DNA of 64,000 nucleotides from Nostoc sp. 'Lobaria pulmonaria (5183) cyanobiont' (lineage in GTDB: Bacteria > Cyanobacteriota > Cyanobacteriia > Cyanobacteriales > Nostocaceae), in assembly GCF_002949795.1 (NCBI RefSeq), contig NZ_CP026692.1, positions 2,229,501 through 2,293,500 on the forward strand, given 5' to 3'. Every line of letters starts with the position of its first letter. Position 1 is the first letter of the stretch. The notes beneath the pieces were generated by a model. It was not told the origin of the DNA. It saw only the letters and a list, made by a program, of their open reading frames with translations, and did no database searches. Both the position numbers and the translations under genes were made by a program. Of this stretch, positions 9,941-18,837 are shown piece after piece.

Positions 9941-10780
9941 TTAAGCGATCGCTAATTTATCTTCAGGGGCAACAATGCCATTAGCTGTGAGACTGTTGGC
10001 TTGCTGATAAGCTATAACAGCCTTTTTGGTACCCTGGCCAAAAATACCATCTGGCGATCCTGGATCGAATTCTGGGTGACTTGAGTCTTGGGCAACTTTT
10101 TTTAAAGCCTGCTGCAACTTCTTCACCTTCGGGCCGATGCGACCTTCCAAAAGTGGAACCGCGGGAACGCTTAAAGCCTGGAGACGATCCAAAGCACCGT
10201 TGAATCTATTCCGATCTACATCACCCGATATACCTGGAAAACCAGTTTGGTTTTCTCGGTATTGGTGAAAGGTGTGAAGTTCCCAACCACCTGGAATAGT
10301 AGGAGTATCTGTATCAAAATGTGCAATCCACAGATCGTAGTCAGCAAACCGCTTGGTGTTTCCCAACTTCTCTTGCCAAAAGTTAGGTGCTGTGTAGATG
10401 ATCGGCTTGTAACCTGTTGCAGTTTCCACTGCATTTAAGGACTCTGCAACATGGTCAAGCCTCTGTGTCAGATTCAATTCATCCCAACTGGAAGCTGGTT
10501 CAATGTCTATAACTGGAGGGAGATCGCCTGGTTCTATTTCTAAGCCTTGGGCAAAAAATCTAACCTGTTGATTGATATCTTTGGTGGGACGAAAGAAGAA
10601 ATATGCACCTCGGATAATCCCAGCTTTCTTAATCGCAGGCCAGTAATTAGTAAATAGTTTGTCTGGATGGGCGATACCATCGTTGACTCTAGCAAAAGCA
10701 AAGTAAATACCTTGACTTTTCACTTTTTCCCAATCAATATTCCCACTGAATTCAGCAACGTCAATACCTTCAACTGACAT
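9941..10780 (-). CDS. GH25 lysozyme-like protein with C-terminal peptidoglycan-binding domain
   Basis: The 279-aa product has a glycoside hydrolase family 25 TIM-barrel at about residues 3-195: GIDVAEFSG at the start, DIEP at 92-95 with the catalytic acidic pair, and YDLWIAHFD near the end. A peptidoglycan-binding (PF01471-like) repeat follows at about 205-279. GH25 enzymes cut the MurNAc-GlcNAc bond. There is no obvious signal peptide, so export would need another route or cell lysis; similar leaderless GH25-PGB proteins occur in other cyanobacteria. It is followed on the same strand only by a long spacer. Confidence 0.85.
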   Translation of the reverse strand: MSVEGIDVAEFSGNIDWEKVKSQGIYFAFARVNDGIAHPDKLFTNYWPAIKKAGIIRGAYFFFRPTKDINQQVRFFAQGLEIEPGDLPPVIDIEPASSWDELNLTQRLDHVAESLNAVETATGYKPIIYTAPNFWQEKLGNTKRFADYDLWIAHFDTDTPTIPGGWELHTFHQYRENQTGFPGISGDVDRNRFNGALDRLQALSVPAVPLLEGRIGPKVKKLQQALKKVAQDSSHPEFDPGSPDGIFGQGTKKAVIAYQQANSLTANGIVAPEDKLAIA

Positions 10781-10905
10781 AGGTTGTCTGTCCTTGTATG
10801 TAAAAGTACTTGGCTAACTACAATGTCATATCGGCTGTTTTCGGAAATCTTCTATGCCGCAAGTAAAATCTTTATAAGTCGCAAATATCTGAATGGTATT
10901 ACAAC

Positions 10906-11469
10906 TTAGCGGTGATGAAATTCAACTTCGGTTTCCAGAATCTTAATATCATAGTTACCAAAGAAATCATGCCCTAATAAGCCGATGCTGGCTTTTGGTG
11001 CGATCGCTACTTGAAGATTATTGGCTGTAACTCCACCTACTGCAATAGATTTTACCTTACTGGTTGGGAATTCTACTTCACTACCATCAGCAATTTGGGC
11101 TTGCATTGTACCTGTAGCCTGGAGTTTAAGTGTATTCGCCATATCTTGAGTGATAATGGTTCCACTAGCACCTGTATCTACAATCATTTCAAAAGTTTTT
11201 TTGTCGTTGAAGGTGACATCAATCACAGGAGTTCCACCAAAACGACGTTTGATTGAGACTCGAAAAACTCTGTTGTCTGAAGGTACGGCTATGATATTGC
11301 CACAAATTCCTCCCAATTCAACGGTTTTACCAGAGGAAGTTATCATGTAACACGCTCCTGGATCGTCTGCTGTTGCTTGATGAGAGAATGCTAAAAATAT
11401 CAGCGTCGGCATTAGTGTAATCGCAGCTAGTTTAACGGTCGTAATCCAACGCCTCCAAGCATTCTTCAT
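10906..11469 (-). CDS. Retropepsin-like aspartic protease, exported
   Basis: This 187-aa protein has a signal peptide (about residues 1-34, hydrophobic core LAAITLMPTLIFLAF) and a retropepsin-like domain with the active-site motif DTGASGT at 98-104. The second typical motif, LLGHDFFGNYDI, is near the end. The family acts as a homodimer with one catalytic aspartate per chain; bacterial members (TIGR02281-like) are periplasmic and their substrates are mostly unknown. C40 and C56 could form a disulfide. A decayed partial copy lies at 9514-9597. It is transcribed in the same direction as the GH25 gene, 125 bases apart. Confidence 0.85.
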   Translation of the reverse strand: MKNAWRRWITTVKLAAITLMPTLIFLAFSHQATADDPGACYMITSSGKTVELGGICGNIIAVPSDNRVFRVSIKRRFGGTPVIDVTFNDKKTFEMIVDTGASGTIITQDMANTLKLQATGTMQAQIADGSEVEFPTSKVKSIAVGGVTANNLQVAIAPKASIGLLGHDFFGNYDIKILETEVEFHHR

Positions 11470-11850
11470 GTTATACTGCTCTCCAATTTTTGTGATTACT
11501 CTTAATAGCTAAACTCATCATGGCGGCTGTAAAACATTAAAAGCACAGTTTTCTAATATAAAAACTCAGTTTTTCTTAATTAACAAATAAACATTCAAAT
11601 TCTCTCTGTTGAAAACGAGATACTTTTAACCAATTATTGTAATTTTAAATTAGCTAATAATTTTTTTTATGTAATATGTCTCAATCAAGATGAAATTGCA
11701 TTTTACTCAATACATCTTACCGATAATTACTTATTGATAAATTAAAGATTAGGTAAAGACACGATAAAAATACTTAGAGCAAATTCAATCCAACATACTA
11801 AGAAGTTGATAAGAGAGATTTGTTAGCTTACTCAAAGCTTGCTGCTGCAT
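11470..11850. other. AT-rich intergenic spacer
   Basis: Very AT-rich DNA with no supported ORF, hairpin terminator or RNA gene. It separates the retropepsin gene from the rearranged region containing the broken phosphorylase and Rep gene. Part of it may be debris of the phosphorylase 3' end, but I could not recognise homologous codons. Confidence 0.35.
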
Positions 11851-12189
11851 TTACAGCAGTTGCGATCGCATTAAATTTGGATTGGCTGAATCAATGCGTT
11901 CTTGTCCCTCGTAAAAAGTATCAACTGATGCCGTAATTCCAATGTAATGTTCAACTTTTAATTCTCGTGCAGCTTTAACTAAAGCGACTGTCAGAAAAGG
12001 ATTGGCTGCGGCTGGATACTCCACAGGTGCAATGTCATAAGCTGCACCTTGGCGACATAATGCTGCACTGCTAATAACAACACTACCGACTGGTATATAA
12101 GATTGAATCGCTCCACAAGTTCCAATGCGAATAATTTGCCTAATTCCTAGCTTATCCGAAGTTTCGCCTATAGGTAAAATCTGGGACAC
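11851..12189 (-). pseudogene. Broken purine/uridine nucleoside phosphorylase gene fragment
   Basis: The 112-aa frame carries the middle of a PNP/UDP-family nucleoside phosphorylase. IIRIGTCGAI is the phosphate-binding region, followed by GSVVISSAA, EYPAAANPFL, and GITASVDTFYEGQERIDSANP, where the normal enzyme continues. Both ends are missing: about 90 N-terminal residues are replaced by unrelated DNA at the Rep junction, and the C-terminus stops soon after SANPNLM. The apparent start is a GTG at 12187-12189 without a ribosome binding site. I call it a pseudogene cut by rearrangement with the adjacent Rep gene. Confidence 0.75.
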
Positions 12190-13081
12190 GCACAGAGCTA
12201 ATACTGATAAAATTTTCCATTATTACGCTAAAGCAGATGAACATTGCTTTCAGCTATATGCTTGTCGAGTGAGAATATGTTCCGAGTTGCTGAAGTTTCA
12301 ATTAGTGCCAGACGAATCGGAAGGTATTCTCAAGTTAAAGTTATCAGATGCCCGATTCTGTAGGGTTCGTCACTGTCCGGTTTGTCAGTGGCGGCGATCG
12401 CTCATGTGGAAAGCAAGAGCTTATAAAATTCTCCCACAGGTTGTCACTGATTACCCCAAGTACCGTTGGCTATTTGTTACTTTGACTGTAAGGAATTGCC
12501 AGATTGAGGAACTTAGAGAAAACTTGGATTCGATGAATAAAGCTTTTAAGCGATTCACTGAATTGAAAATATGGCCTGCGAAAGGTTGGGTGAAGTCCAC
12601 AGAAGTTACTAAAGGTAGAGATGGAGTCTCAGCACATCCGCATTTACATATTTTGGCAATGGTGCCGCCTTCGTATTTCAGTCATGGCTATCTTTCTCAT
12701 GCCAAATGGGTAGCGTTGTGGCAGCAGTGCTTACGAATTGATTACCAGCCAATTATTCATACTAGCGCGATTGCAAAGCATCATAACCCGTCATTACTTA
12801 TCCCAGAAATTCTCAAGTATCAGGTGAAAGTGTCAGATTTGGTAAGTGATAGAGAATGGTTTTTAGAGTTAACCCGTCAGCTACATAAAAGTAGAGCGAT
12901 CGCTGTTGGGGGTATACTCAGGCAATATATGCGCGAATTAGAGGAAAAAAACCAAGACCTCATTAATGAAAGTGAAGAGACAGATGAGGTGAATGGGGAA
13001 AGTTTGTTTTTCCGATGGGAGCGCAAGTTACAAAGATTTAAGATTTATCTAGAAGTGTTTACTGTCATCTTTTCGATTTAG
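12125..13081 (+). CDS. Rolling-circle plasmid replication initiator (Rep_1-like), chromosomal relic
   Basis: The 318-aa frame resembles the Rep_1 family of rolling-circle plasmid initiators. It has a cysteine cluster FCRVRHCPVCQWRR (C79, C84, C87), a strand YRWLFVTLTVRNC, the HUH-type metal motif HPHLHILAMV (histidines at 171, 173 and 175), and EILKYQVKVSDL, where the family has its catalytic tyrosine/lysine region. The first 16 codons overlap the reverse phosphorylase fragment and look foreign; Rep-like sequence begins at GKIWDTHRANTDK (about 12173). The original start is therefore lost or displaced. No plasmid mobilisation or partner gene is nearby, so this is probably a remnant of an integrated plasmid. 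Whether it is still expressed is unknown. Confidence 0.75.
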   Translation: MRIICLIPSLSEVSPIGKIWDTHRANTDKIFHYYAKADEHCFQLYACRVRICSELLKFQLVPDESEGILKLKLSDARFCRVRHCPVCQWRRSLMWKARAYKILPQVVTDYPKYRWLFVTLTVRNCQIEELRENLDSMNKAFKRFTELKIWPAKGWVKSTEVTKGRDGVSAHPHLHILAMVPPSYFSHGYLSHAKWVALWQQCLRIDYQPIIHTSAIAKHHNPSLLIPEILKYQVKVSDLVSDREWFLELTRQLHKSRAIAVGGILRQYMRELEEKNQDLINESEETDEVNGESLFFRWERKLQRFKIYLEVFTVIFSI

Positions 13082-13101
13082 TTACAACGCAGATATGCCC
13101 T

Positions 13102-13353
13102 TTGAAGAATATTCTTAGTAAGATACCTCAACCCATTGAAGAAGTAGTGATTTACTTTAGTCCAGAACTTCTGGATGTCAAAGATGTGCAAGTATTCACC
13201 CATACTTTTGATGAAACTGTGCTGATGGTTCGCGGTAAATTTGCAGCAGAGGGCGAAAAATTTATGCTGCCCCGTTCTGCAAGGTGTTTAGTTAATCAAA
13301 AACAATTAAATTATAATAGAACTGAGAGTTTGATCATCAGGACTGCTTTATGA
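13102..13353 (+). pseudogene. C-terminal fragment of an unidentified protein
   Basis: An 83-codon frame starting at TTG (or continuing upstream out of the Rep frame) encodes PIEEVVIYFSPELLDVKDVQ and LMVRGKFAAEGEKFMLPRSA. It reads like real protein, with normal codon use, but no proper start or ribosome binding site. It follows the Rep stop by 20 bases in a different frame. I do not recognise the family. Given its position in the rearranged patch, a truncated 3' end of a larger gene is the simplest reading; a small intact gene is less likely. Confidence 0.45.
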
Positions 13354-13484
13354 TGTATCAAACCGACCTGCCGCGATGGATAATAACTATTTAGCATAAG
13401 TCACCGCGACGTTTCCAGATAAACTGCTGTCTGCAATGCGCTATAGTTTGGTGGACATCTTGAAGAACATGCGGAGATTTTATC

Positions 13485-15020
13485 ATGACGGCTGCCACCA
13501 CGTCCCAGGTTCCTGTTGAAGCCTCAATCCGTCCGGCAGAACCCTGTGTGCTCGTTATCTTTGGAGCAGCAGGAGATTTAACCAAGCGTCTGCTACTTCC
13601 CGCCCTCTACAACCTCAAACAAAGCAATTTACTACCGCAAGAATTTGCGATCGTTGGAATTGCACACACTTCAATGAGTCAGGACGATTTTCGTAGCAAA
13701 CTCGCCCAAGACATTCATGAATTCGCAACGGTTCCCGTAGACGAGAAGCTCTGGCAACCGCTTGAGCAGCAACTCTACTATCTTGCTGGTGAGTTTCAAG
13801 AGGCTGACACTTACCATCAGTTGCAAGACTTACTCACTCAAATCGATCGAGACTGTGGCACTCAGGGAAACTATTTGTTCTACCTGGCAACTGGCTCTAA
13901 CTTCTTTTGCGACATCATTACGCAGCTTGGTGCGGCAGGATTAGTCCGCGAAGAGAGCGATCGCTGGCGGCGAGTTATCATCGAGAAACCCTTTGGGCAT
14001 GACTTGGACTCGGCTCGTGCCCTGAATAAATCCATTGGTGCTGTCCTTCAGGAAAAACAGATTTACCGCATCGATCACTACCTGGGCAAAGAGACTGTAC
14101 AAAACATTTTGGTGTTTCGGTTTGGTAATGGCTTGTTTGAACCGATTTGGAATCGCGAACATATCGATCACGTCCAGATTACCGTAGCCGAAACGGTTGG
14201 AGTCGAAGGCAGAGGCAACTTCTATGAAGGTACAGGCGCAGTGCGGGACATGGTGCAAAACCATCTGTTTCAACTGCTGGCAATGACGGCGATGGAACCG
14301 CCAGTCTCGTTTTCAGCCGATGAGGTGCGTGATGAAAAGTCAAAACTATTGAAGTCCATAGTTCCGCTCACTGCTGAAACTGTGCAAACTCATACTGTAC
14401 GCGGACAATATGGTGCGGCAACGGTGAAGGATACCCAAGTGGCTGCTTATCGCTCAGAGCCACGAGTTGCATCAGACTCTACCACTGAAACTTATGCTGC
14501 CTTAAAGCTGAACATCGACAACTGGCGCTGGGCAGGGGTGCCGTTTTATCTACGAACGGGCAAGCATTTGGCTAAACGTGTGACTGAAATTGCAATTCAG
14601 TTTAAGCAAGTACCTTCACTATTATTTCGCCAAACCTCGATTGAGCGTCTCACGCCTAATTTCTTGACTATCCGCATTCAACCAGAGGAAGGAATTCACC
14701 TCCAATTTGGTGCAAAGGTGCCTGGCCCCGCGATGGCAATGGATGCGGTGGAAATGGACTTTTGCTACACTGACTACTTTGGCAAGATCCAGAGTACTGG
14801 CTATGAAACCTTGCTATACGACTGCATGATCGGTGATGCGACTTTGTTTCAGCGATCGGACAACGTAGAACTCGGCTGGAGCGTCGTTACCCCCATTCTG
14901 GAGGCTTGGGCAACCACGCCACCTGAAAACTTTCCCAACTATGCAGCAGGCTCGTGGGGGCCATTGGCAGCAGATGATTTGTTGGTGCGCGATGGTCGGC
15001 AGTGGCACAGGATTGACTGA
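13485..15020 (+). CDS. zwf: Glucose-6-phosphate 1-dehydrogenase
   Basis: This enzyme oxidises glucose-6-phosphate to 6-phosphogluconolactone, reducing NADP+ in the oxidative pentose phosphate pathway. The 511-aa product has the NADP-binding motif GAAGDLTKR at about 27-35, EKPFGHD at 167-173, and the catalytic signature RIDHYLGKE at 195-203. Length is normal. A ribosome binding site (CGGAG) precedes the ATG. The usual Nostoc zwf lies in an fbp-tal-zwf-opcA operon; here zwf stands alone without opcA, so this is probably a second isozyme. That is an inference, since the rest of the genome is not visible. Confidence 0.95.
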   Translation: MTAATTSQVPVEASIRPAEPCVLVIFGAAGDLTKRLLLPALYNLKQSNLLPQEFAIVGIAHTSMSQDDFRSKLAQDIHEFATVPVDEKLWQPLEQQLYYLAGEFQEADTYHQLQDLLTQIDRDCGTQGNYLFYLATGSNFFCDIITQLGAAGLVREESDRWRRVIIEKPFGHDLDSARALNKSIGAVLQEKQIYRIDHYLGKETVQNILVFRFGNGLFEPIWNREHIDHVQITVAETVGVEGRGNFYEGTGAVRDMVQNHLFQLLAMTAMEPPVSFSADEVRDEKSKLLKSIVPLTAETVQTHTVRGQYGAATVKDTQVAAYRSEPRVASDSTTETYAALKLNIDNWRWAGVPFYLRTGKHLAKRVTEIAIQFKQVPSLLFRQTSIERLTPNFLTIRIQPEEGIHLQFGAKVPGPAMAMDAVEMDFCYTDYFGKIQSTGYETLLYDCMIGDATLFQRSDNVELGWSVVTPILEAWATTPPENFPNYAAGSWGPLAADDLLVRDGRQWHRID

Positions 15021-15089
15021 TAGTCTAAACATACACTTATGTGCTAAATCTCTTAACATCAAGTTTTCACACAATTGAGGTGACATCAG

Positions 15090-15491
15090 ATGCCAGATAT
15101 TATAGATACTGCAATTAATGCAGGTTCTTTCAACACCTTAGTAACAGCTATTACTACCGCTGGTCTTGATACTGCACTTAAAGGAGATGGGCCATTTACT
15201 GTCTTTGCCCCAACAGACGAAGCCTTTTCCAAGCTCCCATCAGGAGCCGTAGAAGAACTCCTAGAGGATGTCATTAAGTTAAGAGAGGTTTTAGAGTACC
15301 ATGTGGTTTCTGGCAAGATTAATGCAAGTGAACTAAATCAGTCGCAAAAGCTAACAACAACCCAGGGAAAAGATATCAATGTTAGTAATGGGAATAATGT
15401 TAAGGTGAATGATGCTTACATTGTGACTTTGGATGTGGAAGCTGACAATGGTGTTATCCATGTTATTGATAATGTGTTATTCCCTGATTAA
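15090..15491 (+). CDS. Fasciclin (FAS1) domain protein
   Basis: This 133-aa protein is a single FAS1 domain. Hallmarks are TVFAPTDEAFSKLP (H1 region, about 37-50), LEYHVVSGKI, and VIHVIDNVLFP (H2 region) at the end. FAS1 domains mediate adhesion or surface association. No signal peptide is present, as in many short cyanobacterial FAS1 proteins. A GAGGTG ribosome binding site sits before the ATG. It starts 69 bases after zwf and is followed by a strong hairpin, so it may be the last gene of a zwf transcript or a single unit. Confidence 0.9.
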   Translation: MPDIIDTAINAGSFNTLVTAITTAGLDTALKGDGPFTVFAPTDEAFSKLPSGAVEELLEDVIKLREVLEYHVVSGKINASELNQSQKLTTTQGKDINVSNGNNVKVNDAYIVTLDVEADNGVIHVIDNVLFPD

Positions 15492-15499
15492 CTTTGTTC

Positions 15500-15548
15500 A
15501 AATACTTGCTTTGATTGAAATTTGTAATTCCAATCAAAGCAAGTATTT
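15500..15548 (+). terminator. Strong hairpin terminator after the FAS1 gene
   Basis: Perfect 18-base arms AAATACTTGCTTTGATTG (15500-15517) and CAATCAAAGCAAGTATTT (15531-15548) with a 13-base loop begin 8 bases after the FAS1 stop. The run of T after the stem is short. Confidence 0.75.
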
Positions 15549-15700
15549 AATTTCTTGCCTTTGTTGGTAATCAAAACCACCTAAAATGCTTATTCAGATT
15601 GAGTAGTTAATGTTGTATATCTGTTGCTGATAATTGGATTTAAATAGTGAAATATTTCCACTGAATCGTCAATAGATATACCAACATATTTATATCACTC

Positions 15701-15818
15701 ATACCAATTTGCTTTCTAAGTCATAACTTTCACTGTGGGGGAGTAGGCAGTGGGGAGTAGGCAGTGGGGAGTAGGGAAGATAAATTTATAAATTACACTT
15801 TTGGATGCAAATTGGTAT
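15701..15818. repeat. 118-bp fold-back repeat with ATACCAATTTGC ends
   Basis: Perfect 12-base terminal inverted repeats, ATACCAATTTGC (15701-15712) and GCAAATTGGTAT (15807-15818), enclose about two and a half copies of a G-rich unit of the type GTGGGGAGTAGGCA (roughly 15735-15777). It is a MITE-like, non-coding element. No target-site duplication is clear. Confidence 0.55.
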
Positions 15819-16092
15819 CAGTATTCACCGCCCCTTTTGCTGAACTGTTGGGAGCAAATACTCAAACCCGGATTTCTCACCAGGATTTTCCAAAAGTTTC
15901 TGAAACCTAAATTAACGGTAGAATAAGGCGCTCAACACTCTGTCAAAATTCCTGGTTGGTCAAAAACCTCCGAAATATAATCTAGATAAATGTTGTGAGG
16001 AGTGCGATCGCTCAACCAATTAACTCTCTCAATCTTTTAAACAGTAAATACGTACTAGTGTAAAGAGGTAAATTATCCCGTAATAATAAAAA

Positions 16093-16126
16093 ATTGACAA
16101 GTTCATCAAAGGATTATTCATTGCAA
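16093..16126 (+). promoter_or_regulatory. Distant copy of the scyA-upstream 34-bp element
   Basis: This stretch reads TTGACA, then TCATCAAAGGATTATTCATT and GCAA, in the same order and spacing as the three copies at 52497, 52622 and 52873. It lies 205 bases before the ATG of the PEP-CTERM gene at 16331, on the same strand. TTGACA resembles a -35 box, but no good -10 follows at 16-18 bases. Confidence 0.5.
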
Positions 16127-16330
16127 TCCCAGTTTACATCCTGTAAATTTTAAAACCGTAGGAAATATTCCCGTTAAGTTTTTAGTTCCACAATATTTGA
16201 ATCGTCTCTTATATAAAATAACTTATAAAATTCACACCAATTAAGAGACTTATGGAAGAATAGTATATTTAAGAAAATTGAATATTAGGCTTTTGTAAAA
16301 ATAAATAATTTTTGAAGGTGGAGGTTTTCA

Positions 16331-16975
16331 ATGGTATTCCGTTCATTCAACATATGGTTGGTTCCACTAGTTTTCACTTCAATTAATATTTGCCTAGATA
16401 CAGCGATAGCAACAGCACAGACCATATATCCATTTAATGGCAACTATCACACTACTGTTAACATTCAGCCCATCTCAGGCAATATTTCACAGGTATCTGA
16501 GATAGGTGTGAGTGATGACGCTCCGTATGATTTAGGACTATACAAGGGTTTGACATACTCAGTGATTGATGCCAAGGGAAATCTTACTTTTAATAACAAT
16601 CCACAAGTGTTTGGTGTCCAAGGTTTTCCATTAGGCTACATCGTTTTTGGTAGTGGTACTAACAAGTTGTTTGGAACTAGTGATGCCAGTGCTGAAGTTA
16701 ATTTTGATAATATGACAGCAAAAGGTTCTGGCATTGTGAATATCACTGGCGGTGAAGGCATATTCAAAAACGCTACAAGCACACTATTGTTCTCCGAAGA
16801 GGACACAGTTAATCTGGGATCAATTATTACCTTAAATGGTCTGGCTTCAGTAAAGGGTTCTATCGAGGTGGGCCAGGAAGTCCCAGAACCAACAACTATG
16901 ACGCCACTGGTTGGTATAAGTTTAGCTGGAATTGGTTTTTTTGTGCATCGATCCCGGATTTCTCAGAAAGCCTAA
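16331..16975 (+). CDS. PEP-CTERM sorted exported protein, unknown function
   Basis: The 214-aa protein has a signal peptide (about 1-30, core WLVPLVFTSINICL) and a beta-rich middle with many Asn/Gly/Thr residues. A C-terminal PEP-CTERM signal VPEPTT is followed by a hydrophobic helix and the basic end HRSRISQKA. Such proteins are processed by exosortase and presented at the cell surface or in exopolysaccharide. A ribosome binding site (GGTGGAGG) precedes the ATG. The upstream region carries the repeat element also found before scyA, which hints at shared control with the scytonemin genes. Confidence 0.75.
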   Translation: MVFRSFNIWLVPLVFTSINICLDTAIATAQTIYPFNGNYHTTVNIQPISGNISQVSEIGVSDDAPYDLGLYKGLTYSVIDAKGNLTFNNNPQVFGVQGFPLGYIVFGSGTNKLFGTSDASAEVNFDNMTAKGSGIVNITGGEGIFKNATSTLLFSEEDTVNLGSIITLNGLASVKGSIEVGQEVPEPTTMTPLVGISLAGIGFFVHRSRISQKA

Positions 16976-16979
16976 AAAA

Positions 16980-17047
16980 ATCGGGGTCAAAAACTGCAAA
17001 AATGTATATTGCGCAAATGTTCCAGCAGTTTAAAGCATGACCCCGAT
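16980..17047 (+). terminator. Long nested stem-loop after the PEP-CTERM gene
   Basis: Outer arms ATCGGGGTCA (16980-16989) and TGACCCCGAT (17038-17047) enclose inner arms AAACTGC (16991-16997) and GCAGTTT (17025-17031). The structure begins a few bases after the stop codon. No T-run follows, so it may stabilise the 3' end or be a repeat rather than a classical terminator. Confidence 0.5.
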
Positions 17048-17187
17048 AGCATCAGATTGTATACGGAACAGTTCAAATTTGAACAAGTAAATTCAGTGAA
17101 ATTCATAGTTAATTTCATTAGTGAGCCAGTAATATAAGATCCAGGTTTAGCCTTAATTGCGGAACTAGACAGAAAAAGAGGAATTCA

Positions 17188-17283
17188 GCGATCGCTCCAA
17201 TAGCACAGGCATAATTGGTAAAATTCAGGGTGAAAGCACATTCAGAACACCCTTCATAAAGCCGGACTAATTGATAGAGTAGA
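17188..17283 (-). pseudogene. Decayed copy of the 5' end of ccdA
   Basis: About 96 bases match the first 35 codons of the intact ccdA gene at 20276-20998, including the stretch encoding STLSIS and that encoding PVLLGRS, with substitutions and small indels. The reading frame is broken and both Cys/Pro motifs are scrambled. It is a gene remnant, 3.7 kb from its intact relative and on the same strand. Confidence 0.65.
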
Positions 17284-17396
17284 CTTTATAGGCGTAGCTG
17301 GCAGCAGCAAGCTACGCAATCCAATTTCTTTGTGTAATATTTTGTTAGTAACAAGTAATTTGCTGGATTTGATTCAGCAATGCCTGCCGTTGAGAT

Positions 17397-18590
17397 TTAT
17401 TTCTCCCGTCTCTTCTGTTTAACTGCATAGCCGTAGGGCAAAGACCAGTTCGGTTCCTCATCCAAGCTGCAACGGGCACGAATCGACCAATATGGATCGC
17501 GGAGCATTTCTCGACCGACGAGAACCAAATCTGCACATCCACGAGTAATTACTTGGTTGGCATACTCAGCCTCCTTTATCATCCCTACAGCCCCTGTCCT
17601 AATCCCAGCCTCTTCTCGGATTTTGGCAGCAAAAGGCACTTGATAACCTGTCTGTACGGGAATCCTGGCATGAGGGACTAAGCCTCCTGTGGAAACATCG
17701 ATCAAATCAACGCCTAATTCCTTTAGTTCACGGGATAATATAACTGACTGCTCGATATCCCAACCTCCCTCTACCCAGTCGGTAGCAGAGAGGCGGACAA
17801 AAAGCGGCATCCTGCTTGGCAGAATCTCTCGGATTCGTCTTGTCACCTCCAGTAATAAACGCATTCGGTTCTCCAACGAACCTCCATAACGATCTGTTCG
17901 TTGATTACTTAGTGGCGAAAGAAAAGAATGCAGTAAGTATCCATGAGCCGAGTGGATTTCGATAATCTGAAAGCCCGCTTCAAGGGCACGCCCGGCTGTG
18001 GCAACAAAGGCTTGAATCACCTCTTCAATCCCAGCCTCATCGAGGGGTATGGGAACGGGGCCGCCCTCTTGAAACGGAATTGGGCTTGCCGCGATTACCG
18101 GCCAAGCCCCTTGTTCAGGTGTTAACGGTGTACCACCCAGCCACGGAACATTGCAACTCGCCTTCCGGCCAGCATGAGCTAATTGAATCCCTGCGATCGC
18201 TCCTTGTTGGTGAAGGAAGCGCACAATCCGAGCTAGTGGCTCGATTTGCATATCGTCCCAAAGACCGAGATCGCCGGGGGTGATTCGTCCTTGGGATGTT
18301 ACGGCTGTCGCTTCCACTACAATCAGCCCAGTACCTCCAACAGCCCGACTCCCCAAATGGACAAAGTGCCAATCATTTGCGACTCCATTCTCTGCTGAAT
18401 ATTGACACATTGGTGACATCGCTATGCGATCGGGCAGGGTGATATCTCGAATTTTCAGTGGACTAAACAAGTCCACTTCTGGTACATCCGAGTCGTGCAA
18501 ACTCGTTGATTGACAGCCAGGGGAATCTATGAATTTTAATTCTGTCTGGGCTGGGGATGATGGCAAGGTAGTTAAGTTCTCTGTAGTCAT
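17397..18590 (-). CDS. NADH:flavin oxidoreductase, old yellow enzyme (YqjM/NamA class)
   Basis: This FMN-dependent ene-reductase reduces activated C=C bonds with NAD(P)H. The product shows RIAMSPMCQYSAENG, with the class-III cysteine C62 that tunes the flavin. It also has QLAHAGRK, the substrate-binding pair H213/H216 in EIHSAHGYLLHSFLSP, and NQRTDRYGGSLENR. I chose ATG at 18590 (397 aa), which is preceded by GGAAAAG; the longer TTG start adds 11 unconserved residues. It is the last gene of a reverse-strand series that begins near 22 kb, but a 247-base gap separates it from the molybdoprotein gene, so it may have its own promoter. Confidence 0.92.
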   Translation of the reverse strand: MTTENLTTLPSSPAQTELKFIDSPGCQSTSLHDSDVPEVDLFSPLKIRDITLPDRIAMSPMCQYSAENGVANDWHFVHLGSRAVGGTGLIVVEATAVTSQGRITPGDLGLWDDMQIEPLARIVRFLHQQGAIAGIQLAHAGRKASCNVPWLGGTPLTPEQGAWPVIAASPIPFQEGGPVPIPLDEAGIEEVIQAFVATAGRALEAGFQIIEIHSAHGYLLHSFLSPLSNQRTDRYGGSLENRMRLLLEVTRRIREILPSRMPLFVRLSATDWVEGGWDIEQSVILSRELKELGVDLIDVSTGGLVPHARIPVQTGYQVPFAAKIREEAGIRTGAVGMIKEAEYANQVITRGCADLVLVGREMLRDPYWSIRARCSLDEEPNWSLPYGYAVKQKRREK

Positions 18591-18837
18591 GCTGTTACTT
18601 TTCCGTGGTTTGTGGACTAACACCCAGTGTCCGAGTTAGCTCGTCGAAATCGATTCTGGATAAGTTTCAGATATTGGGTGTCTGATGTTTTGTCGCTTAC
18701 CAAACGATTTTTAACTAATCGCCATAATTCCCCATCCCTCTATAGGGTGGGGATATAAGGAACTTCCAAATAAAAAAACATACTATTGCAGAGGAACAAG
18801 GTAAAATTTTCTCCCCTGCCTCCCTTCCTTGCCTCCC

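Larger units (their letters stand above)
15549..16330. other. Intergenic spacer with repeats before the PEP-CTERM gene
   Basis: No gene is seen in this 780-base spacer. It contains an ATACCAATTTGC fold-back (15701-15818) with an internal GGGGAGTAGGCAGT tandem repeat, and a copy of the TTGACA/ATCAAAGGATT element at 16093-16126. Both are listed separately. Confidence 0.45.

Noticed and set aside
15735..15777. G-rich tandem repeat as a possible CRISPR
   Set aside because: Units of about 14 bases are adjacent without spacers, so this is a simple tandem repeat.
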